A stretch of DNA of 52,473 nt, from NCBI RefSeq assembly GCF_011516885.1, contig NZ_WOTD01000017.1, forward strand, positions 1-52,473, in the 5' to 3' direction. The notes under the pieces were generated by a model that saw nothing but the letters and a program-made list of their open reading frames with translations, had not been told where the DNA came from and did no database searches. Below are positions 16,409 through 24,373 of this stretch, one piece after another. The number at the start of each line of letters is the position of its first letter. Position 1 is the stretch's first letter. The translations under genes and the position numbers were made by a program. This stretch comes from Acetobacter lambici. GTDB lineage: Bacteria > Pseudomonadota > Alphaproteobacteria > Acetobacterales > Acetobacteraceae.

Positions 16409-17278
16409 ATGACCGAGTATTCCCCTCCACGGGTGTGGGTCTGGAGCAGAGGGGCAGGAGGTGCGTTTGCAAGCACCAACCGCCCCGTGGCTGGCCCTAC
16501 GCACGATCAGGCTTTGCCCGTGGGCAAGCATCCGTTGCAATTATACTCCCTTGCCACGCCTAATGGGGTCAAGGTGACCACCATGCTCGAAGAGCTTTTA
16601 GCGCTGGGCCATGCTGGGGCCGAATATGATGCGTGGCTGATCCGTATTGGTGATGGGGATCAGTTTGGCAGCGGGTTTGTGGAGATTAACCCCAACTCCA
16701 AAATTCCCGCCATGGTGGACCGTAGTGGGCCAGAGCCGATCCGTGTTTTTGAATCCGGCTCTATTTTGCTGTATCTGGCTGAAAAGTTTGGGGCGTTCAT
16801 TCCAAAGGATATCAAGGGCCGGACCGAATGCCTGAACTGGCTGTTCTGGCAGATGGGAAGCGCTCCGTATGTGGGCGGTGGCTTTGGGCATTTTTACGCC
16901 TATGCGCCGCACAAAATAGAATACGCCATTGATCGCTTTGCCATGGAGACCAAACGCCAGCTTGATGTGCTCAACCGCAGGCTGGCCCAGAGCCGCTATA
17001 TTGCGGGGGATGATTACACCATTGCCGATATGGCCATTTTTCCGTGGTATGGCTGGCTGGTGGAAGGCTGGCTGTACAATGCCGCCGAGTTTTTGCAGGT
17101 GCAGGAATACCAGCATGTGCAACGCTGGGCCACAGAGCTTCTGGCACGGCCCGCCGTGCGGCGTGGGCGTATGGTCAACCGCACATTTGGAGACCCCGCC
17201 AGCCAGTTGCATGAACGGCATGACGCCAGCGACTTCGCTACCAAAACGCAGGACAAGATGGGGGAGGGGAAGGTCTAA
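16409..17278 (+). CDS. yghU: YghU-type glutathione transferase / disulfide-bond reductase
   Basis: The 289-residue protein closely follows E. coli YghU in length and landmarks: the N-terminal VWVWSRGAGGAFASTNRPVA segment, LPVGKHPLQLYSLATPNG, then the GST N-domain with INPNSKIPAMVD and FESGSILLYLAEKFG (glutathione site). The helical C-domain includes YTIADMAIFPWYGWL. Nu-class members have strong disulfide reductase activity towards small disulfides with two glutathiones bound. I choose the ATG at 16409 because MTEYSPPRVW matches the family N-terminus; AGGAG lies 11 nt upstream. An ATG at 16400 sits too close to that site. Confidence 0.9.
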   Translation: MTEYSPPRVWVWSRGAGGAFASTNRPVAGPTHDQALPVGKHPLQLYSLATPNGVKVTTMLEELLALGHAGAEYDAWLIRIGDGDQFGSGFVEINPNSKIPAMVDRSGPEPIRVFESGSILLYLAEKFGAFIPKDIKGRTECLNWLFWQMGSAPYVGGGFGHFYAYAPHKIEYAIDRFAMETKRQLDVLNRRLAQSRYIAGDDYTIADMAIFPWYGWLVEGWLYNAAEFLQVQEYQHVQRWATELLARPAVRRGRMVNRTFGDPASQLHERHDASDFATKTQDKMGEGKV

Positions 17279-17320
17279 AAAATTCTTTGCAATTACAGGA
17301 GTTTTTGGAAAATAATAATC

Positions 17321-17356
17321 CCGCCGCCAGACCGGGTGTTTACGCTCTGGCGGCGG
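17321..17356. terminator. Strong GC hairpin between yghU and the phnA-like gene
   Basis: CCGCCGCCAGA at 17321-17331 pairs perfectly with TCTGGCGGCGG at 17346-17356. A second perfect pair, GTTCAGGT (17361-17368) with ACCTGAAC (17383-17390), follows. The genes on both sides converge here, so these hairpins probably end both transcripts, although no long T-run is present. Confidence 0.5.
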
Positions 17357-17473
17357 TGCCGTTCAGGTCCCTCTATGGTTCAACCTGAACGGCTTGGTAG
17401 GTATGTTGTCAAAAACACTCCCCAACAGCTTGCACTTTTTATTGCCGGCTTGTCGGGGAGGGTGCCCAGAAGG

Positions 17474-17824
17474 TCAGGATTTTTTTACAAATTCGGACTT
17501 CAGGTTCATGGCCCCGATGCCATTTATCTTGCACGCAATATTGTGCCCGTCCGATCCCTCCACCAGCTTGATATTTTTGACCTTGGTGCCGCTTTTAACC
17601 ACCAGCGAAGACCCTTTGACCTTAAGGTCCTTGGTTACGGTAATGGTGTCACCATCGGCCAGAACATTGCCGTTGGCGTCGTGGATGGCATCTGAACCGT
17701 CTGTGTCCGTGGCTGTGGTGGACAGTTCGTTCCATTCATGCGCGCATTCGGGGCAGACCCACAGTCCACCATCCTGATAAATATGCTCACAGCCGCATTG
17801 CGGACATTTGTGTTCGTCGCTCAT
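17474..17824 (-). CDS. yjdM: PhnA/YjdM-family zinc-ribbon protein
   Basis: A 116-residue protein that matches the PhnA family along its whole length. An N-terminal zinc ribbon (CPQCGCEH, then CPECAHEW) is followed by the conserved C-terminal domain with [18 protein letters not shown] and [20 protein letters not shown]. Despite the name, the family is not required for phosphonate breakdown, and its biological role is unsettled. The gene lies downstream of the EamA transporter on the same strand with 133 nt between. Confidence 0.93.
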   Translation of the reverse strand: MSDEHKCPQCGCEHIYQDGGLWVCPECAHEWNELSTTATDTDGSDAIHDANGNVLADGDTITVTKDLKVKGSSLVVKSGTKVKNIKLVEGSDGHNIACKINGIGAMNLKSEFVKKS

Positions 17825-17957
17825 GGTTATCCCCCCGTGGTTGCAATGCGGGGCAACCTAATACATGCGCCCGGTAATAGAAATAGCGGGGCAAAAGAGC
17901 AGGCCAATGCGTGGCCGCTCCATTCGTGCTGTGGTGGTGGCGGATCTTATACGTCGC

Positions 17958-18905
17958 TTACGCGGGGCCAGCGGGCTTGCGGTGCGCGCTTACGCACAGC
18001 AGTACACTGATAACTACGCAGCCAAACGCCAGTGTTTCCGTGCCGGTAGGCAGGCGTTGCTCCCATATAAAACCGTAGCAGAGGGAAAACAGGGTTTCGA
18101 ACAGAATCATCTGCCCCACCAGCGTGAGCGGGAGAAGCTGGTTCATTCTGTTCCACAACGCATTGCCGGTAATGGACGCCAGCAGAGCCACGCCCGCACT
18201 GACCAGCGCAAAGTTGCGCCACTGGTCCAGCCCGTGCTGTGTGCTGTCCAGTAGCAGAGCCAAGGGGAGCAGGGCCACGCTTTGCGCACCAGTTGCAAGC
18301 CCGGTCAGCAGGTTCCAGTCATGGGCGGAAAAATGTCTCTGGCGTGCAAGTGCGCGACTGTTGCCCACGGCATAGAGTGTCCATGACCCAAGGGCTGCCA
18401 CGGCGCAGAGCAGGCCAAAAAGGGGAGCGCGAGCCGTGGTATGCGTGTGGGTGTGCATGGCCTGCCAGCCAATGCAGGCCGCCCCGGTCATGCAGAGCAT
18501 AAGGGAGGGCAAAAGCTTGCGTAGGGGAAGTGCATCCTTGTCCCGGCTACCGACCAGCGTGACCAGTACGGGCAAAAAGCCAATAACAAGCGTGGTGGTG
18601 GTTATGCCCCCGTTTTTGACCGCACTGGAGAGCAGAATATAATAGGCCGTATTGCCCGCGAAGGAGAGCCAGTTGAGTGTCCACCATGTACGCAGGTTTA
18701 TGGTGTGGCTTAACACCCCCCAGCGTGGGGCCACCATGGCGACGGCAAACAGGCCGTACAGAACGTAGCGGCCACAGGCCATTTCCTGCGGGGTAAAGCT
18801 GCGGATCAGTTCCGGGGCTAAAAAGACCAGTCCCCACAAAGCCCCGGCCCCAACACCACAGGCAATGCCTTTGCCAAGGTTATGGTGTTCGGCTGGGTTG
18901 TGCAT
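17958..18905 (-). CDS. EamA/DMT-superfamily transporter
   Basis: The 315-residue integral membrane protein has about ten predicted helices arranged as two EamA-like repeats. GAGALWGLVFLAPELI begins the first, LFGLLCAVAALGSWTLYAVGN the second, and GQMILFETLFSLCYGFIWEQ is typical of the last part. These proteins export or import amino acids, nucleosides or other metabolites across the inner membrane; the substrate cannot be read from the sequence. The gene is monocistronic or leads into the phnA-like gene. pqqE ends about 200 nt upstream on the same strand. Confidence 0.85.
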   Translation of the reverse strand: MHNPAEHHNLGKGIACGVGAGALWGLVFLAPELIRSFTPQEMACGRYVLYGLFAVAMVAPRWGVLSHTINLRTWWTLNWLSFAGNTAYYILLSSAVKNGGITTTTLVIGFLPVLVTLVGSRDKDALPLRKLLPSLMLCMTGAACIGWQAMHTHTHTTARAPLFGLLCAVAALGSWTLYAVGNSRALARQRHFSAHDWNLLTGLATGAQSVALLPLALLLDSTQHGLDQWRNFALVSAGVALLASITGNALWNRMNQLLPLTLVGQMILFETLFSLCYGFIWEQRLPTGTETLAFGCVVISVLLCVSAHRKPAGPA

Positions 18906-19103
18906 GGGGTGTGCCGCCTTGGGTCGGATGTGGGCCAGTTGGCTCCATTGGAGGTGGAGTGTCTGGGGCGCGTGTTATTGTGTGCGTCTCTTAGCCACAA
19001 ATGCGCCAACTATGCAATTTGCCAGCCGGGGGGCTTTTGCATGGGGTATGCAGGGTGTGGCGTATGCCAGTTGGATTGGGGTTTGAAAAACAGCCTTTTT
19101 GTA

Positions 19104-20192
19104 TCAGGCGTTTCCAAAACGTCTGTAACGGAAGGGGGGCGGTGTTTGCGGGCGCTGGGCAATGGCCTGCATGACCTGCCCGTGATCGGGGGCTTTATGG
19201 CACACGGGGTCCGCGGCATCCGCCTTGCCTGCAAGGGCTAGCGCCTGACAGCGGCATCCTCCCCAGTCCTCCTCCTTGAACGCGCAGGACTGGCAGGGTT
19301 GGGGCATCCAGTCCGTGCCACGGAACAGGTTAAAAATGGGGGCGTCTTCCCATATGGCGGCAAGGCTGGCCTCGCGCACAGTGGGGAAGGTGATGTTGGG
19401 TATGGTTTCTGCCGCGTGGCAGGGCAGCACCTTGCCTGTGGGGGTGATGTTCAAAAACCGCTGGCCCCACCCGCCCATGCAGGGTTTGGGCCGGTCCTCG
19501 TAATAATCGGGGGTTACAAAATCTATGCTCATGCGCCCGGCAAGCCTTGCGCGCGCGGCAGTTACGGCCTCGGTTGTGGCATCAATCTGGGCGCGGTCTG
19601 GTAGCAGGGCATCGCGGTTGAGCAGGCCCCAGCCATAGTATTGGGTATGGGCAATTTCCACCCGCCTTGCACCTAGCTGTTCTGCCAGTTCCAGCATAGC
19701 GGGCACGTGTTCGGCGTTCTGGCGGTGGATGACAAAGTTGAGCGTGAGCGGAATGCCCTCGGCGGCAATCAGGCGCGCGGCTTCCAGCTTTTTGGCGTGG
19801 GCACCGGCCATGTTGGCAATGCGGTCCGCGCTGGTGGGGTCCACGTCCTGAAAAGACAACTGGATATGGTCCAGCTCGGCATCGGCCAGTGCGCGCAGGC
19901 TCTCGGGGCGGATGAGCACGCCCGATGTAATCAGGTTGGAATACAGGCCCGCCTTGGCGGCGTGGCGTACAAGCTCGGGCAGGTCGGGGCGGGCCATGGG
20001 CTCCCCGCCCGAAAAATGCACCTGCAACACGCCCATGGATGCCGCCTCGTCCAGCACGCGCTGCCACTCCGTTGTGCCCAGTTCCTGCGTTCTGGGGTCC
20101 AGCATAAGCGGGTTGGAGCAGTAGGGGCATTGCAGGGGGCAGCGGTGGGTCAGTTCCGCCAGCAGGCTCATGGGGGGTGGGGGCGTGCTCAT
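19104..20192 (-). CDS. pqqE: PqqA peptide cyclase, radical SAM enzyme PqqE
   Basis: A 362-residue radical S-adenosylmethionine enzyme that joins the Glu and Tyr side chains of PqqA, the first step of PQQ synthesis. The [4Fe-4S] motif CPLQCPYC (C-x3-C-x2-C) is at about residues 18-25. The SPASM-type C-terminal domain supplies the auxiliary-cluster cysteines, in KVLPCHAAE, QPCQSCAFKEEDWGGCRC and DPVCHK. It is the last gene of pqqABCDE, its ATG overlapping the pqqD stop by 4 nt, which should keep enzyme and chaperone in ratio. Confidence 0.97.
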   Translation of the reverse strand: MSTPPPPMSLLAELTHRCPLQCPYCSNPLMLDPRTQELGTTEWQRVLDEAASMGVLQVHFSGGEPMARPDLPELVRHAAKAGLYSNLITSGVLIRPESLRALADAELDHIQLSFQDVDPTSADRIANMAGAHAKKLEAARLIAAEGIPLTLNFVIHRQNAEHVPAMLELAEQLGARRVEIAHTQYYGWGLLNRDALLPDRAQIDATTEAVTAARARLAGRMSIDFVTPDYYEDRPKPCMGGWGQRFLNITPTGKVLPCHAAETIPNITFPTVREASLAAIWEDAPIFNLFRGTDWMPQPCQSCAFKEEDWGGCRCQALALAGKADAADPVCHKAPDHGQVMQAIAQRPQTPPPFRYRRFGNA

Positions 20193-20488
20193 GCGTGCAG
20201 CAGAACCTGCTTTTCGGCCAGTTCGGCCACCATGGCCAGCACGTCATGCGCAATAACCGTGCGGGGGGCGGCAAACTTTTCGGCCAGCAGGTCTATGACC
20301 GCGCCCAGCGTGCGTGTGCCATCCACCAGTTGCAGCACTTCGGCGGCAACCGGGTCGGCATGAAAAGCGCGTTCGGGGGCCTGAATAAACCAGACTTCCC
20401 GCACGCGGTCGTATTGCAGGCGGGTGCCACGCGCAAAGCGTGGCACCGTGGTCTCGGTCATGACTGCGGGGCCTGTGGCCTCACTCAT
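20189..20488 (-). CDS. pqqD: PQQ biosynthesis peptide chaperone PqqD
   Basis: A 99-residue RiPP recognition element that binds PqqA and presents it to PqqE. It has the family pattern PRFARGTRLQYDRVREVWFI at the N-terminus and a C-terminal helical part (EVLQLVDGTRTLGAVIDLLA). The start at 20486-20488 overlaps the pqqC stop by 4 nt, and the stop overlaps pqqE likewise. A second ATG ten codons in gives MTETTVPRF and is an alternative start. Confidence 0.96.
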   Translation of the reverse strand: MSEATGPAVMTETTVPRFARGTRLQYDRVREVWFIQAPERAFHADPVAAEVLQLVDGTRTLGAVIDLLAEKFAAPRTVIAHDVLAMVAELAEKQVLLHA

Positions 20489-21225
20489 GCCTGCGGGTCC
20501 GGGTGGAACGCGCCGGGTGGCACGCGGCCGGGCACCACATAGGCGTAATCCAGCGCGTCCAGCATGGACCACAGCACGTTGCATTTGAACTTCAGCGCGT
20601 CCAGCACCGCTGTCTGCTGTTCCGCCGTGCGGGCGTGTTTGCGCACATAGGCCAGAGCAAAGGCGGAATCCTGCGGGGCCTGCGTCAGCCGGGGTTTGAA
20701 GTAGGCGAGTGTTTCCTCGGTTACAAAATCATAGTTGCTGAGCATGCCCGCAACCCGTTCGCTGATAATGGTGGGGGAGAACAGCTCGGTCAGGGAGGAG
20801 GCAATGGCTTCCAGAATGGAGCGTTCGCGCACGAACTGCACGTAGGCTTCCACCGCAAAGCGTGTGCCCGGCAGCAGCCCGTCGAGCGATTCCACATAAG
20901 AGCTGTCCAGCCCAAGGCCACTGGTCAGTTTAAGCCAGCGGGCCACACCGCCTGTACCGGGTTGTGTGCCGTCGTGGTCTTCCAGCCTGCGCCGCCATTC
21001 GCGCCGCAGTTCCGTGGTGGGCAGGCGTGCCAGCAGGGAGGCATCCTTGGCGGGAATACTGGCCTGATAATAATAGCGGTTCAGCGCCCATGCCTGCACC
21101 TGCCCCTTGTTCAGCTTGCCGTCATGCAGCGCACGGTGGAAGGGGTGCAGGTTGTGGTAGCGGGTTGCCCCAATGGCGCGCAGGGCGGCTTCGAGTTCAT
21201 CGGGGGTTAGAATGCGGTCGGTCAT
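20485..21225 (-). CDS. pqqC: Pyrroloquinoline-quinone synthase PqqC
   Basis: A 246-residue cofactor-free oxidase of the haem-oxygenase-like fold. It performs the final ring closure and eight-electron oxidation forming PQQ. The family landmarks YHNLHPFHRALHDGKLNKGQ and WALNRYYYQASIPAKDA occur near the N-terminus, with ELFSPTIISERVAGM and LAYFKPRLTQAPQDS later. Length is typical. It overlaps pqqB upstream (4 nt) and pqqD downstream (4 nt), so pqqBCDE are tightly coupled. Confidence 0.97.
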   Translation of the reverse strand: MTDRILTPDELEAALRAIGATRYHNLHPFHRALHDGKLNKGQVQAWALNRYYYQASIPAKDASLLARLPTTELRREWRRRLEDHDGTQPGTGGVARWLKLTSGLGLDSSYVESLDGLLPGTRFAVEAYVQFVRERSILEAIASSLTELFSPTIISERVAGMLSNYDFVTEETLAYFKPRLTQAPQDSAFALAYVRKHARTAEQQTAVLDALKFKCNVLWSMLDALDYAYVVPGRVPPGAFHPDPQA

Positions 21226-22133
21226 AATCTTACCTTCATGCCATCAAAGGCCACGTCCCAGCCTGCGGCCTCGGCCTGCTGGCGTTCGGGGCTGTCGGCC
21301 AGCAGAACCGGGTTGGAATTGTTGATGTGGATGAGGATCTTGCGGTCCACGTTCAGGTCCGCAAAGGCGGAAAACGTGCCATCGGGCTGGTCCGCGAGGG
21401 ACATATGGCCCATGCGGTGGCCGGTTTTGCTGCCAAGGCCTGCGCGCACCATTTCATCATCGGTCCATAAGGTGCCGTCAAAGAACACGGCGTCCGCTCC
21501 GCTAATGTGGGCGCGCAGGGCGTCCGTCATCATCGCGCAGCCGGGAATGAACAGGGCGCGGGATTTGCCGTCTGTTATTTCCAGCCCGATGGTTTCGCCA
21601 TTATTCATGATCTCGGCAGGGTTTTCCGCTTTTTCGGCGTAGAGTGGCACCTTGCCGGGAACCGAAAACGGGGTGATGCAAAAGCCCGGTGGGTCAAGGG
21701 CAATCGGGCGGTCCAGCACCATGGGCAGGCGGGGCACCAGCGTGCGGTCCAGTGCGGTAAAAATGGGGTTGGCGTCCAACTGGTCCAGCACTGGCTGCGT
21801 TGCATACAGCTCAAACGCCTGTCGTTCGCGCAGGGTCAGCAGGCCGGTAATGGCGTCAATTTCGCCACTGGTCAGCACAACCCCGGCAATGGGGGTGGAG
21901 CGCAGGCCCGTGCGTGGGTGCAGGTCGGGGGTCTGGTTGATCTGGGTCCGCAGGTCGGGGGAGGCGTTGAGCACGTACCAGGACGTGCCATCTCCGCTAA
22001 CAGCTATGGAAGCCTGAGTGCGGGCGGGGGCTGCGGGGTCGCCCGCGCGGGCGCGGCGGCAGGCAGGGGCGTTGGAGTTCCATTGCGGAAAACCGCCACC
22101 GGCGGCTGCGCCAAGGACAACAATATCAAGCAT
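21222..22133 (-). CDS. pqqB: PqqB, metallo-hydrolase-fold hydroxylase of PQQ synthesis
   Basis: The 303-residue protein has the metallo-beta-lactamase fold and is proposed to hydroxylate the Glu-Tyr intermediate. Typical segments are VLGAAAGGGFPQWNSNAPAC at the N-terminus, LTSGEIDAITGLLTLRERQ, and DAVFFDGTLWTDDEM with GHRMGHMS. I start at the ATG at 22131-22133 (MLDIVVLG), the family start; an upstream in-frame ATG at 22151 falls in the terminator T-run. It lies 88 nt downstream of pqqA, with the terminator in that gap. Confidence 0.95.
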   Translation of the reverse strand: MLDIVVLGAAAGGGFPQWNSNAPACRRARAGDPAAPARTQASIAVSGDGTSWYVLNASPDLRTQINQTPDLHPRTGLRSTPIAGVVLTSGEIDAITGLLTLRERQAFELYATQPVLDQLDANPIFTALDRTLVPRLPMVLDRPIALDPPGFCITPFSVPGKVPLYAEKAENPAEIMNNGETIGLEITDGKSRALFIPGCAMMTDALRAHISGADAVFFDGTLWTDDEMVRAGLGSKTGHRMGHMSLADQPDGTFSAFADLNVDRKILIHINNSNPVLLADSPERQQAEAAGWDVAFDGMKVRL

Positions 22134-22154
22134 AAGACGCTTTCTAAACAAAAA

Positions 22155-22200
22155 AGCCGTCAGGGGGAAAGCCGGTTAGGCACCAACCCGCCTGACGGCT
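22155..22200 (-). terminator. Intrinsic terminator / attenuator between pqqA and pqqB
   Basis: Reading the minus strand after pqqA, AGCCGTCAGG (22200-22191) pairs perfectly with CCTGACGGCT (22164-22155), and a run of T follows (22155-22150). A separate hairpin, GAGAGGG (22203-22209) with CCCTCTC (22214-22220), abuts the pqqA stop codon. Together they would release most transcripts after pqqA and stabilise its 3' end, with pqqB-E made by readthrough. Confidence 0.75.
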
Positions 22201-22220
22201 GAGAGAGGGAGAGCCCTCTC

Positions 22221-22301
22221 TTACTTTTTCTGACCGCAGACATAGCTGTTGATTTCTGCGCCCAACGGAATTTCCGTCACTTTTGGTGCGTTCCAGGCCA
22301 T
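22221..22301 (-). CDS. pqqA: PQQ precursor peptide PqqA
   Basis: A 26-codon gene encoding MAWNAPKVTEIPLGAEINSY followed by VCGQKK. The Glu and Tyr of the E-x-x-x-Y motif (EINSY, residues 16-20) are the only atoms source for PQQ. A strong AAGGAG lies 7 nt before the ATG at 22299-22301. It is the first gene of the pqq operon and is followed immediately by two hairpins, one with a T-run, which would let the substrate peptide be made in excess over the enzymes. Confidence 0.97.
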   Translation of the reverse strand: MAWNAPKVTEIPLGAEINSYVCGQKK

Positions 22302-22382
22302 GATGGTTCTCCTTGGCATTGGGTGTGGTGTGCACAAAACGCAGCCACACATCGCAGGTACGTGCGGTGCGTCAGAGCGGCT

Positions 22383-23132
22383 TCAGTGTGATGAAAAATA
22401 ACAAACGTGCAAGGGCCAGCACCCGTATAAGGGGGGTAGGCGCTCCGTTATCACGGCAGTGTGATGCCGGGAGTCATTCTTAACTGGCACGACTGTTTCA
22501 TTTTGAAACACATTGAACGGTGGATGCCAGATCGCGCTGCATGGCGCAGCGCGCGGAGGTGGCCAGTCCACTGTGGATTCCTCAAGTGCCAGCACGCTGG
22601 CCAGCCGCGCATCCAGCGCATTGGGCGGCACAATACAAAACCCGGCGGAGGCATAAAACGGGGCGTTCCACGGCACGTTTGCAAATGTGGTCAGTGTGAC
22701 ACGCCGCAGGCCAAGCAATTGCCCGGCTTTGCACGCGGCATGGAGCAGGCGGCGGCCCAGCCCTTGGCCCTGCGCTGCCAGTGCGACCGACATTTCCTGT
22801 ATATGCAGGTCATTCCCGTAGGGGGTCGCGCTTAAAAAACCGCGTAACTGCCCCTTTGCATTGGCCCCAACCCAGCAGGTCTGCGTGGCAATGCTGGCCA
22901 GATGCACGGATGGGGGCAGCACGTCCCCCTCCGCCAGCCATTCCAGCCCCGGTATGGCGCAAAAGGCCTGTGCCGCGTCCCGCTCCAGTGCTGGCAGGTA
23001 AGCGGCATCGGCCACGCGGGTACGGCGGATGTGCAGGGCAAGGCTGCCCGTGTGCGTAGTACCTGCTCCGCGCCCTGCCGGTTCAGGCAGGGGTGGGGGC
23101 GCTGGAATCCAGCGTGACAATGAGCGGCACAT
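22383..23132 (-). CDS. GNAT-family N-acetyltransferase
   Basis: The acetyltransferase domain spans about residues 35-190. The acetyl-CoA-binding motif is LAAQGQGLGRRLLHAAC, preceded by the strand HIQEMSVA and followed by APFYASAGFCIV. The start is uncertain: an ATG at 23130-23132 gives 249 residues and overlaps xthA by 50 nt, and no ATG, GTG or TTG lies between there and the domain start. The last 50 residues do not look like GNAT sequence and run towards the pqqA upstream region. The target (small molecule or protein) is unknown. Confidence 0.7.
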   Translation of the reverse strand: MCRSLSRWIPAPPPLPEPAGRGAGTTHTGSLALHIRRTRVADAAYLPALERDAAQAFCAIPGLEWLAEGDVLPPSVHLASIATQTCWVGANAKGQLRGFLSATPYGNDLHIQEMSVALAAQGQGLGRRLLHAACKAGQLLGLRRVTLTTFANVPWNAPFYASAGFCIVPPNALDARLASVLALEESTVDWPPPRAAPCSAIWHPPFNVFQNETVVPVKNDSRHHTAVITERLPPLYGCWPLHVCYFSSH

Positions 23133-23868
23133 GGTCGGATGGGCGCTCCATGCCGCGTTCGTCGCGGTCAGGTCGGGCGGTTTGCAGGCGCTCGGCCACA
23201 CGGGGGGAGAGTAGCATGTGGTCGATCCGCAACCCGTTATCACGCGGCCACGCTCCGGCCTGATAGTCCCAGAACGTGTAGGCAGCCCCTGTGGGGTGCA
23301 GGGCGCGCAGGGCGTCGGTCAGGCCCAGCCAGCACAAACGCCGCCATGCCGCGCGGCTTTGCGGGCGCACAAGGGCATCATCGGGGCCAAGGGCACCGGG
23401 GGCGCAGTCCTCGGGTGTTGGGCAGATGTTGTAATCCCCCGCGAGCACAAAATCCGTATCCTGATCCAAAAAGCTCTGCGCGCGCGCGGTCAGGGCGGCC
23501 AGAAATTCCAGCTTGGTAGCGTAGCCCTGCTCCGCCCCGGAATTGCCGTTGGGCAGGTACAGGTTGCCCAGTGCCAACCCTTGGGTGCGCAGCTCCACAT
23601 ACCGGGCGGCGGGGTCGGTAAAGCCGGGCAGGAGCTCGGTTGTGACCTCAAAGTCCCCACGCACCAGTGTGGCAACACCATTGTAGGACTTTTGCCCCAC
23701 AACAGCGCTGCCATAGCCTGCTTGCTCAAAAACCTCGGTGGGGAACAGATGCGTTTCGCATTTGATTTCCTGCAACATCAGCACATCGGGCTGTTCGCGC
23801 GCCAGCCAGTCCAGCACCAGACCTTGCCGCAGACGCACCGAGTTGATGTTCCATGTCGCGATTTTCAT
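23083..23868 (-). CDS. xthA: Exodeoxyribonuclease III (AP endonuclease)
   Basis: A 261-residue enzyme of the endonuclease/exonuclease/phosphatase fold that cleaves DNA at abasic sites. It begins MKIATWNINSVRLRQG, has the metal-binding LMLQEIKCE, the catalytic LAGDYNICPTPED, then LRIDHMLLSP and a final SDHVPLIV with the catalytic His. The start at 23866-23868 overlaps the stop of the upstream Fe-S carrier gene by 4 nt. Length and motifs are standard. Confidence 0.95.
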   Translation of the reverse strand: MKIATWNINSVRLRQGLVLDWLAREQPDVLMLQEIKCETHLFPTEVFEQAGYGSAVVGQKSYNGVATLVRGDFEVTTELLPGFTDPAARYVELRTQGLALGNLYLPNGNSGAEQGYATKLEFLAALTARAQSFLDQDTDFVLAGDYNICPTPEDCAPGALGPDDALVRPQSRAAWRRLCWLGLTDALRALHPTGAAYTFWDYQAGAWPRDNGLRIDHMLLSPRVAERLQTARPDRDERGMERPSDHVPLIVTLDSSAPTPA

Positions 23869-24236
23869 GCGAGGGAAAAGCTCGTGCCACATCCGCAGGA
23901 GGAGGCGGCGTTGGGGTTGGTAATGGCAAAATGCGCCCCCATCAGCTTGTCCTCGAACTCCAGTTGGGCACCGGCCAGCAGGTCAAGGCTTGTGGGGTCC
24001 ACCACCACCAGAGCGCCGTTTTTTTCAATCCGCACGTCATCGGGTGCCAGACCGTCTGGGGGGGTGAGGATGAACTGGTACTGGAACCCGTTGCACCCCC
24101 CGGCCTCCACCGCTACGCGCAGGGCAACCGGGGCCTCCTGCGGGGTGGGGACGCTGGCCTGTTTTTTGGCAACCACGCTGGCAATGCGGCTGGCCGCGGA
24201 ATCGGAGACGGAAAAAGTGGGGGCTGGCTGTGTCAT
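23865..24236 (-). CDS. erpA: A-type iron-sulfur cluster carrier (ErpA/IscA family)
   Basis: A 123-residue HesB/IscA protein that carries and inserts Fe-S clusters. The three ligand cysteines are present: GGCNGFQYQF and SSCGCGTSF at the C-terminus. An N-terminal extension of about 15 residues is unremarkable. The stop overlaps xthA by 4 nt, a pairing seen in several alphaproteobacteria. It diverges from dgt. ErpA rather than IscA is inferred because no isc or suf genes are adjacent. Confidence 0.88.
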   Translation of the reverse strand: MTQPAPTFSVSDSAASRIASVVAKKQASVPTPQEAPVALRVAVEAGGCNGFQYQFILTPPDGLAPDDVRIEKNGALVVVDPTSLDLLAGAQLEFEDKLMGAHFAITNPNAASSCGCGTSFSLA

Positions 24237-24373
24237 CCCTCATAGATAATCCGCCCGCGTGCCGGTTTGAAGGGGCAAGACGCTTCCAATGGTCAACTTT
24301 CCACCAATAGCCTAAGATCGGGGGTGCATGGTCCGTGGGCATTGTGCCACCCGGACAAGCCAAGAGGTGCGTA

